Below are positions 23,194 to 30,919 of a stretch of 51,726 nucleotides of DNA, piece after piece. The stretch is from UBA7332 sp051652645 (lineage in GTDB: Bacteria; Bacteroidota; Bacteroidia; Bacteroidales; UBA7332): contig JBOFUP010000082.1 of the NCBI GenBank assembly GCA_051652645.1, forward strand, positions 1 to 51,726, in the 5' to 3' direction. Both the position numbers and the translations under genes were made by a program. The notes under the pieces are model-generated. The model searched no databases, had not been told where the DNA came from, and worked only from the letters and a program-made list of their open reading frames with translations. The first letter of the stretch is position 1, and each line of letters starts with the position of its first letter.

Positions 23194-24231
23194 CTAATCT
23201 TTTATATATTTCATCAACCCCCGACTAGCGAGACTCTTATAGTTACCATTTTCATCATTATAAATAAAGAAAGCCTCCAACATTGGGTCTCTCTCTACAA
23301 TATCTAGGGATCTATCTAATCCCATAACCATAAAAGCAGTAGCGTATGCATCTGCAATCATACAATCTGAAGCGATAACTGTCGCACTCAACAATTCATG
23401 TTGAATTGGATAACCTGTTCGTGGATCTATGGTATGTGCAAATTTCTTACCATCCTTTATGTAGAAGTTCCTATAATTACCAGAAGTAGCCATAGCGACA
23501 TTTGTTAATTCTAAAACCTCTTCCAGATCACCTGCAACAGAGAGTGAATCATCTTTTGGCTTACTTATACCAACCCTCCATGAATTACCCTTTGAGTTTT
23601 GACCTGATACAACTAACTCACCACCAATCTCTACCATAAAATTAACAATCCCCTTCTCACGTAGTAGATCGGCAATAACATCACAAGAGTATCCCTTTGC
23701 AATTGCTGAGGCATCTAACATAATCCTTTGATCATCTTTCAATACCCTCCCATTAGATATGTCGATAAGTTCTGAGCCTACAAATGCCATAATACTATCT
23801 ACCCTTTGCGCCGTAACATCTGACCTACTCTTAAACCCAAACCCCCAAAGGTTAACCAAAGGGGCAACTGTAATATCAAAAGCACCATCAGTTATACGAC
23901 TTATCTCCTTGCTTTTTTGGAAGAGTGTAGTAAACCATTTATCTAGAACAACAGTCGTATCATTATTATTAACTCTACTAATAACAGAATTCTTATTAAA
24001 CATTGAAAGAGAGTTATCAAAACGCTCCAATTCCAATTCTATTGAATCCTTTAGATCAGTTGGGTACTCATAGATTATATGATATATGGTACCAAAAATC
24101 CGACCCTCATTTCTTTGAAAAGGAGCCACAGCTCTATCATCCGAATTATAAATAAGCATTGATAATAAAGTGATTGCAATCACACTTAGTAATATTAACA
24201 CTTTTCTGAAACGATATATAAAACCAGCCAT
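23194..24231 (-). CDS. apbE: FAD:protein FMN transferase
   Basis: ApbE moves FMN from FAD onto Thr residues of periplasmic or membrane flavoproteins such as NqrB/NqrC and RnfG/RnfD, using Mg2+. The 345-residue protein has an N-terminal membrane anchor (VLILLSVIAITLLSMLIY) and the family marks FGTIYHIIYE, DITVAPLVNLWGFG, LDASAIAKGYSCDVIADLL, VEIGGELVVSG, FAHTIDPRTGYPI and DAYATAFMVMG with its Mg2+-binding Asp/Thr. It is the first gene of the apbE-MBL-nfeD-kdsB operon; its target flavoprotein is not in the window. Confidence 0.95.
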   Translation of the reverse strand: MAGFIYRFRKVLILLSVIAITLLSMLIYNSDDRAVAPFQRNEGRIFGTIYHIIYEYPTDLKDSIELELERFDNSLSMFNKNSVISRVNNNDTTVVLDKWFTTLFQKSKEISRITDGAFDITVAPLVNLWGFGFKSRSDVTAQRVDSIMAFVGSELIDISNGRVLKDDQRIMLDASAIAKGYSCDVIADLLREKGIVNFMVEIGGELVVSGQNSKGNSWRVGISKPKDDSLSVAGDLEEVLELTNVAMATSGNYRNFYIKDGKKFAHTIDPRTGYPIQHELLSATVIASDCMIADAYATAFMVMGLDRSLDIVERDPMLEAFFIYNDENGNYKSLASRGLMKYIKD

Positions 24232-24278
24232 ATTGGGTAATTTTTTAGAGTCTAATTCATAAAAAAGAAGTTACTTTG

Positions 24279-24307
24279 CAAATATAACTACATTTCATCA
24301 CCTACAA
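24279..24307 (-). promoter_or_regulatory. Promoter of the apbE-kdsB operon
   Basis: TTG (24305-24307), 18 bp, then TATATTTG (24279-24286) on the minus strand. The -33 box lies 2 bases before the start codon of the divergent K+ channel gene, so the two genes share a 78-bp control region. Confidence 0.6.
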
Positions 24308-24309
24308 CT

Positions 24310-25125
24310 ATGAACATCTATCAACTTTCAAAGTTAGAGTCAAAATCTCTATCAATACTAAGATCAGCAGCCTATAGAACATCCTTAAAGATTGTTGTAT
24401 TTGCTTCAGTTGCATTTATGCTACTTAGTACTTTTAGAGTCCTCTCACACCTAAACATCTATCTTTATACATTCTCTTTCTTTGCAGGAGTAATCTTCAC
24501 ATTTGACTATGCTTTAAGAATAATAAGCGCACCAAAAGAGGACATAAACTCCACCTCATCACAAGCTAGGATAAAATACATCTTCTCTTTTTATGGATTT
24601 ATTGACTTTGCTGCAATATTACCTTTCATTGCTCCCCTTTTCACTTCAGGCACAATGACGCTTGATCTTATTGAATTAGGTAGACTCCTATTAATATTCA
24701 AGATAGCTCGTTACTCAAACTCATTTAAGATGGTTATTGATGTGTTTAATGACGTAAAATGGGAGCTACTATTCTCTCTGTTTATAATGTCTTGTGTAAT
24801 ATTTATATGTGCTGTCTTAATGTACTATGTTGAAAGAGATGCTCAACCAGAGAACTTTAGAAATATTGGTGATGGTCTCTGGTGGGCTATAATTACATAC
24901 ACAACAGTTGGGTATGGAGATCTTTACCCTATAACTATTTTAGGAAGAGTACTTAGTGCATTTACTGCATTAATTGGAATTGCAATGGTTGCATTCCCCA
25001 CTGGTATTATATCAAGTGCATTTATTAGGAGAATGAATGATATAAAGAAAACGAAGAACAACAACATTGACGATTCGAACAACTATACATTCTGTCCTCA
25101 CTGCGGTGAAAAAATTAAAGATTAA
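24310..25125 (+). CDS. Voltage-gated-type K+ channel with C-terminal zinc-ribbon half
   Basis: The 271-residue protein has six membrane segments: S1-S4 (about 25-145) and a pore module S5-P-S6 (152-238). The selectivity filter TTVGYGD lies at 198-204. The S4 segment (LGRLLLIFKIARYSNSFK) has only a few basic residues, so voltage sensing may be weak. The tail ends FCPHCGEKIKD, one CxxC knuckle as in a zinc ribbon half-site; a tetramer could form complete sites. It conducts K+ through the inner membrane. A terminator follows at 25130. Confidence 0.9.
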   Translation: MNIYQLSKLESKSLSILRSAAYRTSLKIVVFASVAFMLLSTFRVLSHLNIYLYTFSFFAGVIFTFDYALRIISAPKEDINSTSSQARIKYIFSFYGFIDFAAILPFIAPLFTSGTMTLDLIELGRLLLIFKIARYSNSFKMVIDVFNDVKWELLFSLFIMSCVIFICAVLMYYVERDAQPENFRNIGDGLWWAIITYTTVGYGDLYPITILGRVLSAFTALIGIAMVAFPTGIISSAFIRRMNDIKKTKNNNIDDSNNYTFCPHCGEKIKD

Positions 25126-25129
25126 AAAT

Positions 25130-25168
25130 AAAAGTGAGAGTGTGGCCTAAGAGCTCACTCTCACTTTT
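25130..25168 (+). terminator. Terminator after the K+ channel gene
   Basis: AAAAGTGAGAGTG and CACTCTCACTTTT form a 13-bp stem with a 13-nt loop, followed by further T residues. Confidence 0.8.
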
Positions 25169-25245
25169 TTATATCTACTATAAAACCCTTTTACCTATGA
25201 GATTTGTTATAGTTTGAAACAATTAACCACTAAACAGATACAGCC

Positions 25246-26049
25246 ATGCCAAAAGCCATTGAGAGATACACACATCGTATCAAAAAACAATTTGGATGTC
25301 AAGCATCTTGGCCTCCCTCAACTCTGTTGAATCTTGGTGACTATGGTTACCTCAGGGATGGCACTCTAGTTATCGTTGGCAACCTCAAAGATCTTGGCGT
25401 ATCCATAGAAAAATCTGAAGCTAAACCGTTCTCTTGCAGGTACATCAAAAAGGATGAAATAGAGACAACGTTAAAGAGTAAGAATCAAGATCCACCTAAA
25501 GGATCTCTGTTGAAAAAAGAAGACTCTGGTGCTCACTTAATATTCAAAAAACCAGGCTCTCTAATATTTGCTATTGATAATGCTATAGAGACACAAATAG
25601 CAAATTCACATAACATTGAAACTCAACTTATCGAATTAGCAAATAACGAGAAATGGAGAAACGACTATCTATATGTCTCTGATATTATATTAGCAGATGA
25701 CGCATTGATCATTGTTTCATATTCCGACAAACTTGAAATTGATTTAAAGATTGAGTCTGAAAATGAATTAACAGAGTTTGCAAACATTGAGAAACTAGGC
25801 GTAAAAATATCAACTTCCTCTAGAGATATACAAGGATTTAACATCACAAACAACTCCACATCAACGCCATTATTCCAGCTAACAAGATTGAGTCACCACG
25901 AAGCACAACCTCTTTATATGCAAACTATTCTTGATTTACAAGGATATACAGCTCCCGAATTTGCATTTTCACCTCCAGTGCTTCTACCTGACCATCTCCA
26001 AAGGGTTGCTTGGGATGCTATTGATATTTATCATATAGAGAAAGAGTAG
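25246..26049 (+). CDS. Unrecognised soluble protein (267 aa)
   Basis: No signal peptide or membrane segment is visible. The N-terminal part reads LLNLGDYGYLRDGTLVIVGNLKDLGV (cited in parts: GDYGYLRDGT, VGNLKDLGV), then a beta-rich middle (SGAHLIFKKPGSLIFAI at about 99-115), an NEKWRNDYLYVSDIILADDALIIVSYS-like strand pair (short part: YLYVSDIILADDALII), and a C-terminal segment TPLFQLTRLSHHEAQPLY. It looks like a folded alpha/beta protein of a coherent family that I cannot name. Its upstream neighbour is a K+ channel, but a terminator separates them. No regulatory site is clear. Confidence 0.75.
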   Translation: MPKAIERYTHRIKKQFGCQASWPPSTLLNLGDYGYLRDGTLVIVGNLKDLGVSIEKSEAKPFSCRYIKKDEIETTLKSKNQDPPKGSLLKKEDSGAHLIFKKPGSLIFAIDNAIETQIANSHNIETQLIELANNEKWRNDYLYVSDIILADDALIIVSYSDKLEIDLKIESENELTEFANIEKLGVKISTSSRDIQGFNITNNSTSTPLFQLTRLSHHEAQPLYMQTILDLQGYTAPEFAFSPPVLLPDHLQRVAWDAIDIYHIEKE

Positions 26050-26115
26050 AAATAACTAACAAAAAGACACAAAATGTTATATGAACCATACAACACACAA
26101 ATACATTGCTTACAA

Positions 26116-26146
26116 TTTGGAAATATAAAAAATTGTAGTACCTTTG
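26116..26146 (+). promoter_or_regulatory. Promoter of the tRNA-fMet/tRNA-Cys pair
   Basis: TTTG (26116-26119), 19 bp, then TACCTTTG (26139-26146), 12 bp before the first tRNA. This is a full consensus promoter. Confidence 0.75.
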
Positions 26147-26158
26147 TATCACAAACAT

Positions 26159-26230
<72 letters not shown>

Positions 26231-26255
26231 CTCTGTTGATAATTCAACACTATTA

Positions 26256-26326
26256 GGTTCCTTGGCCGAGTGGCTAGGCACCGGTCTGCAAAACCGTTTA
26301 CGGCAGTTCGAATCTGCCAGGAACCT
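26256..26326 (+). tRNA. tRNA-Cys (GCA)
   Basis: Acceptor GGTTCCT/AGGAACC, anticodon loop CTGCAAA, T loop TTCGAAT, discriminator base T73, which is the main identity base for Cys. It lies 25 nt after the initiator tRNA, on the same transcript. No CCA is encoded. Confidence 0.93.
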
Positions 26327-26330
26327 CTCA

Positions 26331-26367
26331 AAGCACCGACTCAGATCTTGAGTCGGTGCTTTTTTTA
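26331..26367 (+). terminator. Terminator of the tRNA operon
   Basis: AAGCACCGACTCA/TGAGTCGGTGCTT forms a 13-bp stem with a short loop, followed by a run of T. Confidence 0.9.
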
Positions 26368-26593
26368 TTACCTGAATTAAACAGGATAAAGTTCTTAACC
26401 AGTGTGGATTTTAAATATCTATTCAGCATAAACAAAATAATAATAATAATAGAAATAAGACAACACCATTAACTTACGATAATCTCTTATAGTATCAAAT
26501 TTCCTCCTAACAACTCTTCAGCAACCTCTTCCATGAAAGCAAATTCATCTGTTTACATAAATTACTACATACTATAGATTAAATTGTAATCAC

Positions 26594-26776
26594 TGGGGTT
26601 GACCCTTATCGCAACACAAAAGTAATGTTAAGTTACTGCCGTTTTAGAATTAGTCTGCGAGGTTTAGTCAATTAGGCAGTGAGTGACTACTGGTTAACCT
26701 AACGCAACTTATAGTTAAGTAGTAGCGGAGCTGGTATAATAACTTGACACGACAAAGACCTTAAGAGGTCACCCCA
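26594..26776. repeat. 183-bp element with closing inverted ends
   Basis: The ends TGGGGTTGACCCTTA (26594-26608) and TAAGAGGTCACCCCA (26762-26776) are inverted repeats that pair as 6+4+4 bp with a single-base bulge on each side. The inside has no open frame but has partial inner pairing (ACTGCC/GGCAGT at 26635-26640 and 26674-26679). It could be a small non-autonomous transposable element or a structured RNA with a closing stem. I see no clear target duplication; near matches TAATCAC and AAATCAC lie on the two sides. Confidence 0.5.
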
Positions 26777-26840
26777 ATTTAACAAATCACTATTAATAAA
26801 ACAGCAAATTCATTACACAGAGTCTTAGTTTTGATGATTT

Positions 26841-26932
26841 CTATTGCCACATTGCAACACTACCTTATAATCAAAGACTTACGGGTTGCAATATACTGTT
26901 GCAATAGGTGGCAATAGAATTCTATTGCCACC
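26841..26932. repeat. Inverted-repeat cluster with perfect 26-bp palindrome
   Basis: GGTGGCAATAGAA/TTCTATTGCCACC is a perfect palindrome at 26907-26932. CTATTGCCAC + ATTGCAAC at 26841-26858 is the inverse of GTTGCAAT + AGGTGGCAATAG at 26898-26917 apart from a 3-nt insert, and TTGCAAT occurs again at 26886. Such nested direct and inverted copies suggest a recombinase or terminator site; no gene is nearby. Confidence 0.55.
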
Positions 26933-27393
26933 ACCTTTTATTTAGCTTAAAACACTACGCTATTTATGAGATCTAGGTGATTACATTGTGGTTAAGATGC
27001 ATAAAGAAGAGATTGATGTAAAAATAAAGACATTGAAATGTTAATTCTAAGAGGTGTAGATAGAGAAAGTCTATTTTTTTCCCTCAGAGTTTAAAATCTC
27101 CTCTTGTCATACCAATTTTACAAGACAGCAATCTAAGAATAACTGGGTTTCTGTTTATATTATTTCACACAATTACTTTAATACCACTCTGCACGCCTTC
27201 TCTTACTTAATATATCCACCTCCGCATCATCTTGATTTAATATCTTTGCAAATACAATACCTAATTCATATACGGAAGTGAAATAATTAATACATGACCT
27301 CTAACCAAGAATTAGAAGTAGTCAACAATAGCCTCGCTTCATTGTTTTATAGATAAATAGATTCCACTAGCACAACGTAATCAAATTAATAAT

Positions 27394-27401
27394 TATATTT
27401 G
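27394..27401 (+). promoter_or_regulatory. -7 element of alcohol dehydrogenase promoter
   Basis: TATATTTG matches TAnnTTTG 22 bp before the ATG; no clear -33 TTG is seen. Confidence 0.45.
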
Positions 27402-27422
27402 AAAACATAAACAATTTAAACA

Positions 27423-28574
27423 ATGAACAATTTCGAATTCTTCAATCCAACTCAAATCATCTTTGGCAAAGGGAGCATCAAAGAGGTTGCTCGAATTGCA
27501 AAAGAAAAGAAAATAATGATCACCTTTGGTGGTGGAAGCGTTAAAACAAATGGTGTTTACGAACAGGTAACACAAGCCCTAGCATCTCACAACTATATCG
27601 AATTTTGGGGTATAGAACCCAATCCCAAATACGAAACCCTAATCAAAGCCATAGAAATAGGTAAAAAAGAGAAAATAGACTTTCTTCTATCCGTTGGGGG
27701 AGGTTCAGTACTTGACGGAACCAAATTCATTGCTTCAGCTATAAGCTATGATGGCGAACCTTGGGATTTAATTATTGACAATAGAAAAGCCAAAAACAGC
27801 ATCCCATTAGCATCAGTAATGACACTCCCAGCAACTGGATCCGAAATGAATTCAGGCGCTGTAATATCTCGACTATCAACAGATGAGAAATACCCTTTCT
27901 TCTGCCAAGAAAACTTCCCTAAATTCTCAATCCTAGATCCTGAAACAACATACACACTGCCTAAACTTCAGATAGCATGCGGCGTAATTGATACATTTGT
28001 ACATACGGTAGAACAGTACATTACTCACACTGACGAATCACTATTGATGGATAGATGGGCTGAAGGAATACTTTTAACACTTAAGGAACTTTCACCAAAG
28101 CTATACACAGAAGAAAAACCTCAATACGAGACTAGATCAAACTTTATGCTATCAGCAACAATGGCTCTAAATGGTTTTATATCAATGGGGGTATCACAAG
28201 ACTGGGCAACACACATGATTGGACACGAACTTACAGCCCTAAAGGGATTAACACACGCTGTCACTCTTGCCATTATTTACCCTAGCCTATTACGAACCAT
28301 GAAACATGAGAAACTTGGCAAATTGGTTCAATACGCAGAGAGAGTCTGGAATATTAATAGTGGAACTGACTTGGAGAGAGCAGAAGCTGGAATTGTTGCA
28401 ACAGAAAAATTATTCAACAACCTTGGCATAAACACCACCCTTTCTGGAAATGGAGTGGATCGCTCTACTATTGATACTATAGTTACTAGATGCCGAGAAA
28501 GGAACTATATTCTTGGAGAAAACCGCTCGGTAACTCCCGACAAAGTAAAGGAAATACTTGAATTAGCCTATTAA
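27423..28574 (+). CDS. Iron-type alcohol dehydrogenase, YqhD/butanol dehydrogenase family
   Basis: The 383-residue cytosolic enzyme reduces aldehydes to alcohols with NAD(P)H. The dinucleotide-binding part has FGGGSVKTNGV (35-45) and SVGGGSVLDGTKF (90-102). The metal site is D190 and H194 in CGVIDTFVHT, H264 in HMIGHEL and H278 in GLTHAV, with spacing equal to YqhD. Length is normal. The GGGS motif with Lys at 41 instead of an Asp agrees with NADPH use, but this is uncertain. A Crp/Fnr-type regulator gene follows, after a terminator, so regulation of this fermentative enzyme by it is possible but not shown. Confidence 0.9.
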   Translation: MNNFEFFNPTQIIFGKGSIKEVARIAKEKKIMITFGGGSVKTNGVYEQVTQALASHNYIEFWGIEPNPKYETLIKAIEIGKKEKIDFLLSVGGGSVLDGTKFIASAISYDGEPWDLIIDNRKAKNSIPLASVMTLPATGSEMNSGAVISRLSTDEKYPFFCQENFPKFSILDPETTYTLPKLQIACGVIDTFVHTVEQYITHTDESLLMDRWAEGILLTLKELSPKLYTEEKPQYETRSNFMLSATMALNGFISMGVSQDWATHMIGHELTALKGLTHAVTLAIIYPSLLRTMKHEKLGKLVQYAERVWNINSGTDLERAEAGIVATEKLFNNLGINTTLSGNGVDRSTIDTIVTRCRERNYILGENRSVTPDKVKEILELAY

Positions 28575-28585
28575 TGGTAAAAACA

Positions 28586-28625
28586 TTGGCCTCCAAATAG
28601 AAACAAAGAGCTATTCGGAGGCCAA
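28586..28625 (+). terminator. Terminator after alcohol dehydrogenase
   Basis: TTGGCCTCCAAATAG/CTATTCGGAGGCCAA is a 15-bp stem with one mismatch and a 10-nt loop. Confidence 0.7.
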
Positions 28626-28671
28626 AATTATATCCATATTATTTATTACATTTGCGAAAACCAAAGATAAT

Positions 28672-29370
28672 ATGAGCAGCAACGAACCAAACAAAAGAGA
28701 ATACAACACAATAAATATTGAGTCAAATTGTTTTACATCGCTTCCTCAAGAGATACAAGATGAGATGCGCAACCACAAAAAAAAGATACAATTCAAGAAG
28801 GGTGAAATCCTACTCAAACAAGGCACATTCTCATCATCTATCATGATTATTTTTGATGGACTAATAAAAGAGTACATAGAGGGGCCAAACAACAAATGCA
28901 CAAATCTAAGAATACTTACACAAGGTGATATACTTGCCCTCTCGGGACTATTTAGCAACAGAATAAACAACTATTCTGCAATGGCACTAACCGATGTTAC
29001 TGTTTGTGTAATTGAAAGGGAATACTTAATCAGATTAATTGAAGAAAACCCCCAATTTGGCCTACAGCTTGTAAAAAGATATAGCCTAATGGAAAACAAC
29101 TTCTTTGCCCTTCTTCACAATCAACTATACAAACAGATGAATGGCAAAGTCGCAGACACAATACTATACCTAACTTCTGGAATATTTGACACACAATTTC
29201 TTTTTGCCAACTTTTCCAGAAAAGACCTCGCAGAATTTGCATCTATCACACCAGAGAATACAATTAGAGTCCTCAAAAAATTTGAATCAGAAGGCATTAT
29301 TAGACTTAACGACAAACAAATTGAAGTAATAGACAGAGAGTCCCTAATACGAATTAGTCAAATTGGGTAA
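28672..29370 (+). CDS. Crp/Fnr-family transcriptional regulator
   Basis: The 232-residue protein has an N-terminal cyclic-nucleotide-like beta-roll (about 20-130: FKKGEILLKQGTFSSSIMIIFDGLIKEY in part, LTQGDILALSGLF) and a C-terminal winged helix (about 155-225: FSRKDLAEFASITPENTIRVLKKFESEGII in part). The sensing loop has none of the Cys residues of an Fe-S Fnr, and the phosphate-binding RxS of Crp is not evident, so the signal is unknown. A TACATTTG -7 element lies at 28647-28654. It is convergent with a small lipoprotein gene. Confidence 0.88.
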   Translation: MSSNEPNKREYNTINIESNCFTSLPQEIQDEMRNHKKKIQFKKGEILLKQGTFSSSIMIIFDGLIKEYIEGPNNKCTNLRILTQGDILALSGLFSNRINNYSAMALTDVTVCVIEREYLIRLIEENPQFGLQLVKRYSLMENNFFALLHNQLYKQMNGKVADTILYLTSGIFDTQFLFANFSRKDLAEFASITPENTIRVLKKFESEGIIRLNDKQIEVIDRESLIRISQIG

Positions 29371-29376
29371 AAAAAA

Positions 29377-29410
29377 TAGCATTCGTCTCTTTTGAAAAAG
29401 ACGAATGCTA
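29377..29410. terminator. Bidirectional terminator after the regulator gene
   Basis: TAGCATTCGTCT/AGACGAATGCTA, a perfect 12-bp stem with a 10-nt loop, between convergent genes. Confidence 0.8.
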
Positions 29411-29433
29411 AATACAAAACAACAAACCAATCA

Positions 29434-29772
29434 CTATAAAAAATCAAAACCCTCACCATACAGTGACTCTTTTCCAGCATACGCCGATGAGTCATTCATT
29501 ATCCTAAGACGAATATACCGCTCTCTAAGTTTATTAATCTCCTCACGCTGCTTATCAGTCATTTCATCTTTATAATCACTATAATATTTCTCAACAAATT
29601 CACGGAAACTTATATCTGCCTTCAACCAATCCTGCTCAGAATAATTTGATCCATTAGCAGTCGTCTGAATTATAAACTTCTCAAAGGAACTAATATAACC
29701 ACCCTTAGAGCATACAGAATCACAAGAGAGAAGCAATCCCAAGGACATTAAAAGTACAATAATATATCTCAC
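29434..29772 (-). CDS. Small lipoprotein (112 aa)
   Basis: The N-terminus MRYIIVLLMSLGLLLSC is a lipoprotein signal with lipobox LLLSC, so Cys17 is the likely lipidated residue. The remainder is helical and charged (ADISFREFVEKYYSDYKDEMTDK, cited in part: FREFVEKYYSDYKDEM). It resembles small Bacteroidota lipoproteins annotated as DUF6565; this assignment is tentative. It stands alone, 324 bp from the sigma-factor gene. Confidence 0.75.
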   Translation of the reverse strand: MRYIIVLLMSLGLLLSCDSVCSKGGYISSFEKFIIQTTANGSNYSEQDWLKADISFREFVEKYYSDYKDEMTDKQREEINKLRERYIRLRIMNDSSAYAGKESLYGEGFDFL

Positions 29773-30096
29773 TAGGCATAATTTATTAATGTTTACAAAT
29801 TATAAAGGGTTTCCTTATCCATCGAAGATGATTCCTATTTATTCATAGAATCAATAACAATTCATTAAATTAACCTTTAATGGCAAATATAATAACAAAA
29901 AACAATACCGCACAATATAATTGTGATTTATTGCAAAAAAAAGAGGCTCTAATATTAAAATATGAAACACTCGTAGCATAAAAGCAAACTCAAAAGAATA
30001 AACACAAGCTAAACAATATTAACCACACATAACAATAAAAATGGAGGGCCACCCATCAGTGAACCCTCCATTCATATCAAAAAACTATACTAACAC
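29773..30096. other. AT-rich gap with one terminator
   Basis: 324 bases without a gene. It holds the terminator of the sigma-factor gene at 30040-30072. The rest is very AT-rich; no promoter for the lipoprotein gene can be named with confidence. Confidence 0.5.
30040..30072 (-). terminator. Terminator of the sigma-factor gene
   Basis: AATGGAGGG/CCCTCCATT forms a 9-bp stem with a 15-nt loop; on the minus strand it is followed by T-rich sequence. Confidence 0.65.
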
Positions 30097-30606
30097 CTAC
30101 TGCTCATAGTCCCTTAAAAACTCCTGCAATCTTTGACGTGCAAAAAATATTCTGCTCTTAACAGTCCCCAAAGGCAAACCCATCTTATCTGCAATCTCTT
30201 GATACTTATAACCTGCCACATGCATAGAGAAAGGAATCTTATACTCGGGAGCAAATTTATTTATTGCAGTCATTATTTCATTCACAGTATAATAACCATC
30301 TGGAGTATCGAACCCTGAATCTTGTGGTAAATTAAGATGATACAGATCCTCAGTCTGGTCAACCATAGTTTGGTTACGAACAATTCTCCTATAATTATTT
30401 ATAAATATATTTCTCATTATCGTAAACACCCAACCCTTAAAGTTGACGTTCTCGTAATACTTATCCTGATTATCAAGGGCTTTAAGCGTAGTATCTTGAA
30501 GAAGATCTTCTGCATCATCTCTATTAGAAGTTAGAGTGTAAGCAAAACTTTTAAGATTGTCTTGCAAGGCAAGCAGTCTTTCATTGAAGCCATTTGTTGT
30601 TGCCAT
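30097..30606 (-). CDS. ECF RNA polymerase sigma factor
   Basis: The 169-residue protein has sigma region 2 (about 12-75: FAYTLTSNRDDAEDLLQDT, KGWVFTIMRNIFINNYR) and region 4 (about 112-165: YQEIADKMGLPLGTVKSRIFFARQRL). There is no region 1 or 3, as in ECF factors. No anti-sigma gene lies beside it, unlike the FecI/FecR pairs common in this phylum, so control may be at transcription. A TTG-N19-TACATTTG promoter lies at 30658-30687. Confidence 0.93.
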   Translation of the reverse strand: MATTNGFNERLLALQDNLKSFAYTLTSNRDDAEDLLQDTTLKALDNQDKYYENVNFKGWVFTIMRNIFINNYRRIVRNQTMVDQTEDLYHLNLPQDSGFDTPDGYYTVNEIMTAINKFAPEYKIPFSMHVAGYKYQEIADKMGLPLGTVKSRIFFARQRLQEFLRDYEQ

Positions 30607-30657
30607 ATCAGTTATGATTTTAAGTAGTTTCTATTTTGATTTGATCTAAACACACTG

Positions 30658-30687
30658 CAAATGTAATTACATTTTTTATATACGCAA
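30658..30687 (-). promoter_or_regulatory. Promoter of the ECF sigma gene
   Basis: TTG (30685-30687), 19 bp, TACATTTG (30658-30665) on the minus strand. Optimal spacing. The other parts of the 30607-30919 gap show only the glsB terminator. Confidence 0.65.
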
Positions 30688-30854
30688 GCGCTTAGCCTCA
30701 ATATTTTCTTAATTATTCGAAAATAATTGAACTAAAAATTTACCGCACTGATTTACAGCAATATACAACAGAAAAAAATATACTAAAACAATGAACCTTA
30801 CACAAAACAAGATGAAGCGTAAATAAAATCAGCCCAATACTGAAGGAAAACAAA

Positions 30855-30893
30855 AAAGGTGTTAACAAGTTTAAGTAACCCATTAACACCTTT
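30855..30893 (-). terminator. Terminator of the glycine-lipid gene pair
   Basis: AAAGGTGTTAA/TTAACACCTTT, an 11-bp stem with a 17-nt loop, followed on the minus strand by T-rich sequence. Confidence 0.7.
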
Positions 30894-30919
30894 AATATAT
30901 TAGAATATCAAGTAATAAA

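Larger units (their letters stand above)
26368..27422. other. Long gene-free tract between tRNA operon and alcohol dehydrogenase
   Basis: About 1,050 bases with no credible gene on either strand. Apart from the two structured elements (26594-26776 and 26841-26932), the remainder (about 26940-27390) is AT-rich and shows no repeats or frames I can support. Position just after a tRNA operon would suit an old integration site. Confidence 0.5.

Noticed and set aside
25246..26049. Bacterial gasdermin
   Set aside because: Length is similar, but I see no N-terminal Cys/palmitoylation pattern or neighbouring protease that would support it.
26594..26776. 6S RNA, tmRNA or SRP RNA
   Set aside because: A closing stem is present, but none of the diagnostic sequences (tRNA-like ends, SRP tetraloop region) are visible and no matching promoter stands out.
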